A DNA stretch of 64,000 nucleotides from contig NC_023757.2 in NCBI RefSeq assembly GCF_000499845.2, positions 3,134,118 to 3,198,117 of the forward strand, given 5' to 3'. Below, piece after piece: positions 22,101-31,462 of the stretch; the first letter of the stretch is position 1, and each line of letters starts with the position of its first letter. The stretch is from Phaseolus vulgaris. Taxonomy: Eukaryota > Streptophyta > Magnoliopsida > Fabales > Fabaceae. A program made the translations under genes and the position numbers. The notes below the pieces were generated by a model that was given only the letters and a program-made list of their open reading frames with translations, searched no databases and was not told the DNA's origin.

Positions 22101-25100
22101 CATGTTCTTCTTCATGACAATTTTTTTTTTTCACCACAAATGTAGTGTCCAAACTTCTCCAAATTCACCATTAGAGCTTGGAGTCTAGGGTTTATGATTT
22201 CATCTTTCTTGCTGCGAGGAGGGAAAATGTTCTTTTTTTAGAGACCGGAACAAACATCTAAGTGAACAACAACCTTTTAGAGATCGGAACAAACTTCCAA
22301 GTGAGCAACAACCTTTTAGAGTGTGTAACAAACTTCTAATTCTCGCATTTATAAGTTCCTAACACTTATAATCTCCTTCACTTTCTCAATTTCCTTAGTC
22401 TCTGATTCCCGACACGAAACTATTACAGAAAGAAAGCTAGAGAGGCAAATAATGACGGTTTCTGATGGAAGTGAAACCTTTGAAATAGAATCAATTGGGA
22501 GTGAGAGCTTCGCGATGGCCTCTAACTCCAACTTTGTTGTCGAGGACGAGGAAGAGCTGCAGTGGGCGGCACTCACCAGATTGTCGTCGTAAAAATGCAT
22601 CAATTACACTCTCCTCCGCGCCTCTTCTTCCCGTGCCCAACCCCCAATAACCTCAACATCAGGTTCCACACCATCATGCTCACCAATATCCTCAACATCA
22701 CCTTCCTTACCAACATCAACATCACCATCACCAACATCATCCTCACTCTCAACCTAACACTCAACCCCATCACTTAAAAGCGACATAACTTCTGCCTTTT
22801 ATAATGTGCACTAAAAATAAGTGAACTTCTATTTATTTGCAACTTTTAACATATCTATTGCACCACCATCATCAACCAAAAGCTGCAATCTATTTTTCAA
22901 CACTTCACAACCTCCACGTGAATACCACATCAGCCCATCTCCTTTACAATGCCAACTATTTCAAAGTAACTCCATATATCAGAGTCACATGACCATGTTG
23001 ATGTATCACCACCAACATATCTCACTCTATCACCATCAGAAAATCTCCCACTATGGTGGACCACAAGGTCAAGATGTTGGACTTTCTGCTTAGGAAGTAT
23101 CGAGCCTGATGCTGCAACCAAGGAACAAGGTGTTATGCTGACTCTGGTAACGGGAAGGTGCCTTGTAATCTATAGCTAAATCTGTAGATGGGGTGAGTAT
23201 AAGTTTTCAGGAATAGTTATAAGAGGGTGGTATAGGATGTACGTATGAATCTTTTAAGGTAATGCTGGGCAACTGTGGTTTGAGGTTTTTTGAGAGTTGT
23301 TAGTCTTGAATGTTGTTGAACCTGGTTTTTTTGGATGCCTAGGCATGTTTTGTTTGAGTAGGTTAGTTTAATCTAGCTGTTAGGTTTGGTTCTTGGTTTT
23401 TTGTATAAGGGTTGGAACACCCCTAAAGTGTCCCTCAATTTTATTTAATTAATTCTTTGCTGAAAAAAAAAAAAGGTCAAGAAAACCTTCAAATATGATA
23501 TGGAATTTATAAAAGATATCCCTGTAAATATACATATGGTCACATATACCAAACAAATTACAAACAAATCCTTCATTTAATTATGTCAGAAAACAAATGT
23601 TGGACCACACACAAAAGAATTTTACACATGGTGGGACCTGCATCATAAACTACATTGTAAATATTCTCTTATGTAATTAAATACAGAACATACAACATAT
23701 AAAATAAAACAATCAATTATATTATATTAAATATTGACCCTAAATGTAGAGACTAATAAGGTAACTATATATAATTTTTTTCAATTGTAATATGGTAAAA
23801 GATTCTCAACGTATAACACTAATGTGAAACCAAAAACAATGAAATATAATGAAATAAAAGTGATATTCAGCCATAACTGAAATAAAATATTGTATTTCAA
23901 GGTGATAATGGTTATAAAAATGGGTAGAAAGTGTAATTACGTTATAGCGTTGGCAGTAGTCTGTATCTGTCCAATGAGATTCATTGAGAGGACACAATTG
24001 TTGGACATCATCACGATATCTTATGGAAGAGCAAGAAGAGGTGAGCACAAAACGTTTCACATTTGCCTTTAAGCAGGAGTTAAGCACGTTCAAAGTTCCT
24101 TTTATGCATGGATCAATCAAATTTGCCTGTCATAAAAGTCAAACAAGAAATTTCAGTATAAGAAGTGTCAAAACACAGAAGATGGTTAACATTTTTTTCT
24201 TTGCTCATCAATCATCTCATAGCTACTCACATTGGTGGTTTAAAATATTATTAGGATCTAAAATATTTTTTATTATTAAACAAAATTTATAAACTAATTT
24301 GTAAATTTGTATGTAACATTAAAGGTTTTTCTTATGCGTTTTTGTTTAAATTCAAAAATAAAATATTTGTGTAGCCATGTTCGGAGATGTGAATGAGAAG
24401 AAAACACGATTTTAGGGTTGATTTGTCTCTATAGATCTCTATATAAGGGTGGAAAAAAATACAAACTACAGAATTTAATCCTTAATTATTCATATCCATA
24501 TTATTTTTAATCCATTTAAATAGATTTATTTCAAATCCAAATTCATAATTTTGGATTTTAAATCCAATCCATCTAATTGGATATGGATTAGATATAGATT
24601 GGATACATTTTTGAATTATCCAAATTATATTTTGGGATGGATTTTGACTTGGCCCAATCCAAGTTAAGCCAAGACAATCCAGCCGATGTCGAGTCGAGCG
24701 GGCTCGAGTCAAATTCTAACCGAGCAGTCCTGGGTCCATATCAAGCCGAGCGGGCCCGAGCCGAGTGTGCCCGAGCCGTTGTCGAGTTGAGCATTCCCAA
24801 ATCGATGTCGAGCCGAGCTAGCCCAGGCCGATGACAAGCCGAGCTGGCCCAGGCCGATGTCAAGTCGAGCTGGCCCAGGCCGATGTCAAGCCGAGCAGGC
24901 CCAGGCCGATATCGAGTCAGGCAAGCCCGGGCTGATGTCGAGTCATTGGGCCCGCACTGATGTTGAGCCGAACGAGCCAGACCAATGTCGAGCTGAGTAA
25001 GCACGGGCCGATGTCGAGTTGAACAGGCCCGGGCCGATGTCGAGCCGAACGAGGTCGTGTCAATGTTCAGTCTCCTGGGCCCGGGCTGATGTCGAATCGA

Positions 25101-26440
25101 ACGGGCCCAGGTCAATGTCGAGTCTCCCAGGTCCGGGCCGATGTCGAGTCGATTGGGCCCGGGCCAATGTCGAGCCGACCAGGCCTGAGCCAATGTCGAG
25201 TCTCCCAGTCTTGGGCCGATGTCAAGCCAAATGGGTCCGGGTCGATGTCGAGTGGAGCAGGCCCGAGTCGATGTCAAGTCGATTGGGCTTTGGCCGATGT
25301 CGAGTCGAAAGGGCCCGAACCGATGTCGAGTCTCTCGGGCCCGAGCCGATATCAAGCCGAACGAGCCCGGGCAATGTCAAGTGGAGCAGGCCTGGGTCTA
25401 TGTCGAGTCAATTGGGCCCTAGTCAATGTAGAGTCGAGCGGATCCGGGCCGATGTCAAACCGAGCGGGCCCAAATCGATATCGAGTCGTCTAGACCCAGG
25501 TCATTGTCAAGTCGTCCGGGCACAGACCGATGTCAAATCGTCTGGGTTCGAACCGATGTCGAACTGAGTTGATCTGCATTCAGGTTGAGTCGGCTTAGAC
25601 CCGATTCAAGCCAAATTAATTTATGTCCATATTAAAATGAATTTAATGTAATTAAAAAAATAATCTAATTTAATTAACAAAATAGATAAGAAAAGGGAAG
25701 ATACTTGAACGTTCTCTCCGGGTGGTAGAAGCACAGGGGACGCCGTATGAAACACACCGTCAACTCCTGTCACTGCCTCGTCAAAGCTTCCTTCCACCAA
25801 CAGATCTGCTTTCAAAATCTTCAATCGCTCTTTCGCTCCACTTAGTTCGGTCAGAAAACCAACCTTATCCTTATCCTCTGATAAAATAAACAAATAAATT
25901 TAGAAATAAACATATCAAGAAAGAAAAAAATATCAATGAACACAAAAAAAAACAAACATGTCACGTTTAATAATATCAACTCCATAAAAAACCTAACATC
26001 TAAATCTAGAGTACCAAGAGAAGATGCTACACCAAAAAAGAAAACACCAGAACTTAAAACCTAATACAAATCGCTTCAAAAAACCAACTTCACACAGAAA
26101 GAACAACCAAAGAATACCCTTATATTCAAACTGAAACTATCCCGACAACAACAACCATACCAACAAATAAATAACAAACAATCTAAATTGATTACAAACA
26201 TCCGTCATCAAGAAACCAATTTTTACTTGTTTCTATGTTGTGAGCGTTTCCTTAATGTCCTCAACTCTAACAAAACCTTGTTTCCACAGTCAATAATTAA
26301 TCAATTTAAACCAGCAAAGGCATATATGGCGTACCTGGGTTTCTCACCGTGGTCCTCACTGTATAACCCTTTTCTAATAAGGCCTTAACCAAGTAAGATG
26401 CGATGAAGCCAGCACCTCCTGTCACGCAAAACTCAGGCAT
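19172..26440 (-). CDS. TKPR2: Tetraketide alpha-pyrone reductase 2-like (CCR/DFR family)
   Basis: NADPH-dependent reductase of the short-chain dehydrogenase (DFR/CCR-like) family. Arabidopsis TKPR2 reduces tetraketide pyrones for sporopollenin in the anther tapetum (family knowledge). Six exons on the minus strand: 26440-26335, 25877-25705, 24126-23941, 21743-21581, 20409-20220 and 19313-19172; phases join cleanly into 319 codons, near the family length of about 320. Seen: N-terminal [10 protein letters not shown] nucleotide-binding motif (residues 7-16), [19 protein letters not shown], catalytic Ser in LTSSCSS (about 123), Y158-x3-K162 (YAYAK), [30 protein letters not shown] and [11 protein letters not shown] near the end. 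No stop or frameshift in the coding exons. The start gives the Rossmann motif at the usual position. Introns are swollen by a TRIM, a MULE relic, a LINE tail and a GC minisatellite. Confidence 0.93.
19570..19998. mobile_element. Degenerate CACTA-type MITE, copy C (TKPR2 intron 5)
   Basis: Retains aaaaaataattagt, ttagctac and the right end aataattttcttgtac, but is heavily mutated and has lost clear termini. Lies between TKPR2 exons 5 and 6. Confidence 0.55.
21160..21435 (+). mobile_element. TRIM-type short LTR retrotransposon (TKPR2 intron 4)
   Basis: LTR-like block ttggagatcccacttcgact ... ataagtgggtgcaaacctca ... ccactctttcttaa, directly followed by tatggtatcaaagcc, an initiator-methionine tRNA primer-binding site. 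Then comes a very short interior and a second partial LTR (ctcacatcgactagagataagg). The tail runs into an inverted LTR piece (gtcgatgtggaatctccaac). No coding capacity. Antisense to TKPR2. Confidence 0.75.
22345..23120 (-). pseudogene. MULE (MuDR) transposase N-terminal relic
   Basis: The minus strand near 23110-22930 reads [18 protein letters not shown], then [17 protein letters not shown]. This is the typical N-terminal PB1-like module of plant Mutator transposases (FHHGG.F / YVGGE / D.WSYFE / LV.MGY). Further frames give VFTWR and a Gly/Asp/Glu-rich stretch with several stops. It sits in TKPR2 intron 3, in the same orientation as the gene, and has no catalytic domain. Confidence 0.55.
23125..23476 (+). 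mobile_element. LINE 3'-end fragment (TKPR2 intron 3)
   Basis: Ends ggttggaacacccctaaagt, tttatttaattaattctttg, ctg then a 12-base poly-A. The same tail design is at about 27790-27850 and, inverted, at 5761, 18420 and 28253. Upstream sequence has no readable protein. Confidence 0.5.
24480..24655. repeat. Degenerate ATCCAATCC-type palindromic repeat
   Basis: Short overlapping copies of aatccaatcc, ggattggat and tccaaat in both orientations, next to the GC minisatellite. A similar block begins at 63940 at the right edge of the window. Confidence 0.5.
24680..25575. repeat. 26-bp GC-rich minisatellite (TKPR2 intron 2)
   Basis: About 34 diverged copies of a unit close to gatgtcgagtcgagc plus gggcccgggcc. 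Because 26 is not a multiple of 3, the same motif appears in rotating frames (DVE, MSS, CRV), producing long spurious open frames on both strands; I reject those as genes. Its G+C content contrasts sharply with the surrounding AT-rich intron. Confidence 0.9.
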
Positions 26441-27310
26441 CTCTAACTATTTTGTCTTTTAGGTCTTTGGTTTCTGGGTTTAACGTTGTAGTTTAGTCTA
26501 ATCTAGGACTGTCTTATTTATCTCTAACCACTCACTTGGAAAGAAATGACAAAACTCAAAACCGACAACACAAGAGAGTCACGTGAAATGTGTATACTAT
26601 CTTTGGTAGAACGTAGGAGAGTCATGTGAAATGCATAATCTATGTTTGGTGGAACACATCATTCATTTCATTCCCAAGATAATGTTTTCAATTATATAGG
26701 TAAATGCTATTTTCTTGGGTTTGAAAGTCAAATTAAAGTAATTAGAAGTGAAACTACATTTTCTTTTCTTTTGATTACTCAGAGCAATCAGGTTTTATTT
26801 TATGCAAATTGTATCCCATATTTTTTTTTACTTAACATTATTTTATTCTCTTTATTGGGTAAGAGGTTTTTGTTGTTACATATATACAAATAGAAAGAAT
26901 AAGTTATTTTTATGATTATAGATTGGAATATGAAAAAAAAAAAAACTCTTCATGTTATAATTGATAAAATGAGTTGATATTATAAATCAGGAGATCTAAA
27001 TGTATTTATTACATTTTTAAAGGTTATATTAGAATTATCCTAATTCAATAAACGAATTTATTATAATTTTTAAGGATATATTAGAATTATGCTAATTCAA
27101 TAAAATTATTGATCAGTTTTAGAAGTTACATATATTTTTATTATTATTCTTTTTAGGTTTGTATCATAGCTCCACTTCACATAATATGAATATAATTGAA
27201 TATAATTAAGTTTACCTGTTACATATTTTTCTTTTTAAGTTTGTATCGAAGTCCCACTAGACTTAATATATACTTGGAGGGTGCTGTAAAATAAGTTAGC
27301 TACTAAGGTC
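26441..27310. other. TKPR2 upstream region, no gene seen
   Basis: Should hold the TKPR2 promoter and 5' leader. A 20-25-bp near-duplicate (gagagtcacgtgaaatg/gagagtcatgtgaaatgc) occurs at 26573-26633, the first containing the G-box-like core cacgtg. At 27291-27335 aaataagttagctactaagg is tandemly duplicated. Tattagaattat..taattcaataaa is repeated near 27027 and 27087. Confidence 0.4.
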
Positions 27311-27319
27311 AAATAAGTT

Positions 27320-27847
27320 AGCTACTAAGGTCAATTTGGAGAGACGTAAGGTTGAATTAGAAAGTATTTTATGTTGTCTGTGTGAGGCGAATAAGGAAAC
27401 AACAAGTCATTTGTTCTTTGGTAGTAGAATTGTTTGAGCTTGGTTGTTCATCACACTTTTTTCTCACATTTCTTACTTCTGTTAATTTATTTTTGGGAAG
27501 TGTCTTGATTACGATGGTAAGTGAGATTTGAAGATATAGGAATAAACACATCTTTAAAGGTGGAGTGATTGATCATTCTGAAATTTTCTCCATGACTCAA
27601 CTAAAGGTATAGTCCTGGATAACCTCTAAAGTCCCTTTTGCTTGTTTTTCCTTTTCTGATTGGTTTATGGATCCCCTAGTTTGTTGTATTCGATTAAATA
27701 TAAGTGATTTATTTAGGTTGGTCAGAGTGTATTTGTTCTAGTAGGAAGTTAGTGACAAGCTGTTTGGAGGAGTTATTCGTTTCTGTACGATTTTGTACAT
27801 GGATTGGATCACCCTAAAGTGGTTCTTTTTTTTATTGCTGATAAAAA

Positions 27848-27850
<3 letters not shown>
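27320..27850 (+). pseudogene. LINE ORF2 C-terminal relic
   Basis: Readable pieces: LERRKVELE, LCEANKETTSHLFFG (a Cys...TSHLFF motif as in the zf-RVT region of plant LINEs), then KHIFKGG, SWITSKVP, FSFSDWFMDPLVC, the usual C-terminal motifs. Stops interrupt the frame. It ends with atcaccctaaagtgg and attgctgataaaaa, the LINE tail, then a TA microsatellite. Confidence 0.65.

Positions 27851-27851
<1 letters not shown>

Positions 27852-27878
<27 letters not shown>
27852..27878. repeat. (TA)n microsatellite
   Basis: About 13 TA repeats directly after the LINE poly-A. Confidence 0.9.
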
Positions 27879-27883
<5 letters not shown>

Positions 27884-27967
27884 GTCAAAGTTTAATTATG
27901 AGAGAAGAGAGCACAACACACTATACTAGCCCATAAAAAAAACACAAATGACTTTATGATGTAGTTA

Positions 27968-28130
27968 CACTACAAGAAAATCATTTAACAGAAACCAATT
28001 TTTGATAACAAAGATAATTAGTTGTTATAGTGACTAAATTAGAGACCATTTTAGAGACTAAAAAATATTTTGAATTCTAAATTAGTTTCTATTATTGTTA
28101 AATAATTTCTAAATTGGTATCTAATCAGTC
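27968..28130. mobile_element. CACTA-type MITE, copy D (left half only)
   Basis: Starts cactacaagaaaatcattta and keeps gttgttatagtgactaaattag. It stops after ttggtatctaatc, at the centre of the palindrome. The right half is absent. Confidence 0.7.
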
Positions 28131-28773
28131 TCACTACAATCATTGTTTACACATTGACCATTTCTAAAACCAATCATCATATACACGGGTTCTACCTAAT
28201 CTACTCTTAGTTGTTTCATTTGTCTTATACCATTTATATTTCCTACCAACAATTGTTTTTTTTTATCAACAATGAATTAATAAAATAAAACGAGACACTT
28301 GAACTCTGGGACCCTTCCTTTTATCAACATTCCTAACTGCATTGAAATCTCCAATAATGCTACCTTCCTTTTGCTGTTTCTACTTGATCTTTGTCAACTC
28401 TTCCCACAATGCTACCTTATCTTGCAAATTACACTAAGCATATACATTAATCAGTGTAACTTGTATTTTTGTTTTTAAATGTTGATCACCATATGCCACA
28501 ATAAAACATTGTTCACACCTTCCTTATGTATAAATCCTATATTACAATTCTGCCATATAATGTGTATTCAAGAAACAAAAACCATTGCATTATGAACGTA
28601 CTAATAATATCCTACACTAATAAGTAAGGCTAGCGAATAGTTTTGATACAAAACAGCTTTAATCTCAATTTTCAACACTTTGGAGACTCAACAAGCCTTT
28701 TTTTTTCTTTTTTTTTTCTTGTTCCAAGCATTTACTTACTATTGCTAATGAATTTGGAGAAGTTTTACTTTTT
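28131..28773. other. Repeat debris, no gene
   Basis: Contains a minus-strand LINE-like tail at 28250-28310 (tttttttttatcaacaatga) and AT-rich DNA with no readable protein. Confidence 0.35.
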
Positions 28774-29128
28774 CACCACAAGAAAATCATTAAATAAAAA
28801 TCAATTTTAGAAATAAAAAATAATTAGTTGCTATAGTAACTAAATTAGAGATTAGTTTATAAACTAATTTTTTTTTGTTTCTAAATTAGTTTCCTGTTAA
28901 ATAGTTTCTAAATTGATATCTAATTAGCTACCAAGGTTTTAACTATCAATTATTTAGATTCTAAATTTTGTAGTAAAAACTTTGGTGGCTAATTAGATAC
29001 CAATTTAACAATAATATAAACTAATTTAGAAATCAATTTTTTTTTCAATCTCTAATTTAGTCACTATAACAACAAATTATTTTTTGTCTCTAAAATTGAT
29101 TTCTATTTTATGATTTTTTTTTGTAGTG
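28774..29128. mobile_element. Self-complementary CACTA-type MITE, copy E
   Basis: Left end caccacaagaaaatcatta and right end tgattttttttgtagtg. Near full length (355 bp), with complementary halves as in copies A and B. Confidence 0.75.
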
Positions 29129-29592
29129 GTTGTTGTGTTTAATTTATTTACGAAAAAGAAAAACTTCTAGTTATGATAATTCTAGCGGAAGTCTTATCTT
29201 CCTTTGTCATAAAACATTCTAACTTGTTCTTCGAGTGAAACAATATTATCATCAACTACTTGAGTTTTCTTTTCAATATATTTATTTTGTGAATTTTTTT
29301 CCTTAAACATTAAATATATACGAGTATACATATTTCGTGGAATTTATATATATTTATTTTAAATATTTCATCGTAACAAACTTAAAGTTATAAATAAACA
29401 TGAATATATTTAAAAGTTTTATACCACTTAAAAGGAGTTGATAAAAAAGTTTATAAATATTTTTTTCTTCATAATTTATAAAAGCTTTTTTCAAGAATAA
29501 AATTGCAACAAACTTCAATCCAGACTTGTAGACAATAACTTAAATGCATTAACTCTACTGGTTAGAAAATTATACTTTAAGAGTTCAAACCA

Positions 29593-29760
29593 ATAACACG
29601 TTATAAATATTATCTTCCCAGTAACACGTCATAAATATTATCTTCCCATTTAGTGGAGTGGGTATTTCCATTGCAAGAATAATTATGTGGTTATATTAAT
29701 TTATTTAGTGGGGTGGGTATTTCCATTGCAAAATAATAATTATGTGGTTATATTAATTTT
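29593..29760. repeat. Two adjacent tandem duplications
   Basis: A 28-bp unit (taacacgttataaatatt plus atcttccca) occurs twice at 29593-29648. It is followed immediately by a 54-58-bp unit (tttagtggggtgggtatttc ...) occurring twice at 29649-29760. Confidence 0.85.
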
Positions 29761-30179
29761 ATTACAAGAAATAATAATATTAAACTTTCAAAAAAACTCA
29801 CACAAAAAATAAAAGAGAGACACTAAATGATATTTAGAGTTTAGTGTCCCATTAAGTTGACACTAATCCAAATGTTGCTAATAAATTAGTGGAAACTATG
29901 GGGACACAACTATTTTTTTTTATGATTTTAATGTCCGTTTAAAACCTTTTTGTCCACACTATAATTAATATTTAATTTTGTGTCTCAATTATGTAGGATT
30001 TGGAGACACTAATAATGTCCCTTACTTGATCCTCACTTTTTTTGGCAGTTAATTACAACTTTTCTTGTAGTGTTTTAATTTACTCTCAACTTTTACGTTG
30101 GACAAGTCTTAGACTAACTAACTTTAATTAATTAATGTTTTATTTTGAATATTAATAATTTTTTATTTTTTATTTTATA

Positions 30180-30430
30180 TTAAGAAGTGTACTTTAAGTT
30201 TAATTCAATCTCATAAAATCCAGTTTATAAGATTTGTATTACACTTATATACTATGAAATGCATTTATTTCTAGTTGATATATGTATAGATGGTCTGATA
30301 GGAGTCAACAAACTTTACTATAAGTTTTAGGTTATGATATCATATTTAAAAATGAATTCTCTCAAAATTTATATATTATGAAATATATTTATCTCTAATC
30401 GATATGGGATCTCTAACATTTTAATTTGTA
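30180..30430 (-). mobile_element. TRIM-like element, decayed
   Basis: Reads like the reverse complement of the TRIM at 21160: aagtgtactttaagtttaat, cacttatatactatgaaatg, tgatatcatatttaaaaatg (primer-binding site region), then a second partial LTR ending gatatgggatctctaaca. Intergenic, upstream of KCS6. Confidence 0.55.
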
Positions 30431-31462
30431 TAATATTTTATCGTATTTTAATAAAAAGGTTTTAATAAACTTAAATATTAAATTTATGACTTTGAAAATG
30501 GTTTTTAAAACAAAAATGTGTGAGTATTGATAAAGTTTTTTCTTCAATATAAATCTACATTTACTATAAATATTATAAAAATCTTGAATCCAACGGGTAA
30601 TGTTTAGTTTTTTTCCTTACCTTCTAGATTTGTTATTATTTTAACATAGCTCTAAATGGCAAAGAACAATCTGGTGTCCCCCTATCTGTAGTGTAAAGGC
30701 AAAGTGCAACGAATGTGGAGGACTCAAACGTCTTCTTACGTATATAGAGGACACGTCCAATTGCTCTAGATCTCTTCTCTCTTTGATCGTGGCAACAAAT
30801 TCTCGAGGAGGCGTAGTCATTTTTCTTTGCAACAATTGACAAATCATGAGTCAAAATGCTTTCGTAATGATTTGAGAAAGTTCTGATGATAATAAGCCAT
30901 GGCCCATTTGCCAAGAGAGAGATCAACTCCAACCAAGTTCCACTCATCGATGCCATTTGTACCTCAATAAATTCATATCCTATCAACCAACAAACCATTT
31001 CTACATGTTCTACAATCTACAAACCTCATTTATTTCGATTCATGTTGCCCCCCACTTTTGAGACTAATAAATCTGCTATATCCATGACCAAGGGGTTGAA
31101 GCAATTTCTGGTGTGTGTGTGTGTTGCACATATGCATTTCTAGCCACATTCATTAGGAGGAAAACATGACCACAAATAATATAGCAGGCGAGTACAACTG
31201 TACAAAAAAAAAGTGATGAAGTTTTAGTGGTGAAAAAGTGCTTGAATGTTTAGTTAGAAATGGAAGGGGGAGTTATGAAAATGAATGCCAACTCCATGAG
31301 CGTTGGTTGATGGAGACTCTTTCATTTATTCTCTTCATCTGCCTCTTCTTTGCATTGGTCCCTCTTCTCTTTAAAACCTCACTCTCTCACCCATTACCAT
31401 TCTCATCTCAAAGTGCTACCTTCCACCAACCTCAAAGTGCTAAACTGAACTCCCATTCCATC
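30431..31462. promoter_or_regulatory. KCS6 upstream region and leader
   Basis: Holds the presumed promoter and 5' leader of the ketoacyl-CoA synthase. A minus-strand 120-codon open frame (30636-30998) has no recognisable motif and is treated as chance. The plus-strand frame of KCS6 stays open back to an ATG at 31238. I cannot assign a TATA box with confidence. Confidence 0.3.

Noticed and set aside
24741..25567. Long open frames (204 aa minus; 182 and 134 aa plus) across the GC-rich region
   Set aside because: They are by-products of the 26-bp minisatellite, whose period rotates through all frames; motifs repeat as DVE/MSS/CRV and lie inside a TKPR2 intron.
30636..30998. 120-codon minus-strand frame upstream of KCS6
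   Set aside because: No recognisable domain, no splice context, and it lies in the probable KCS6 promoter.
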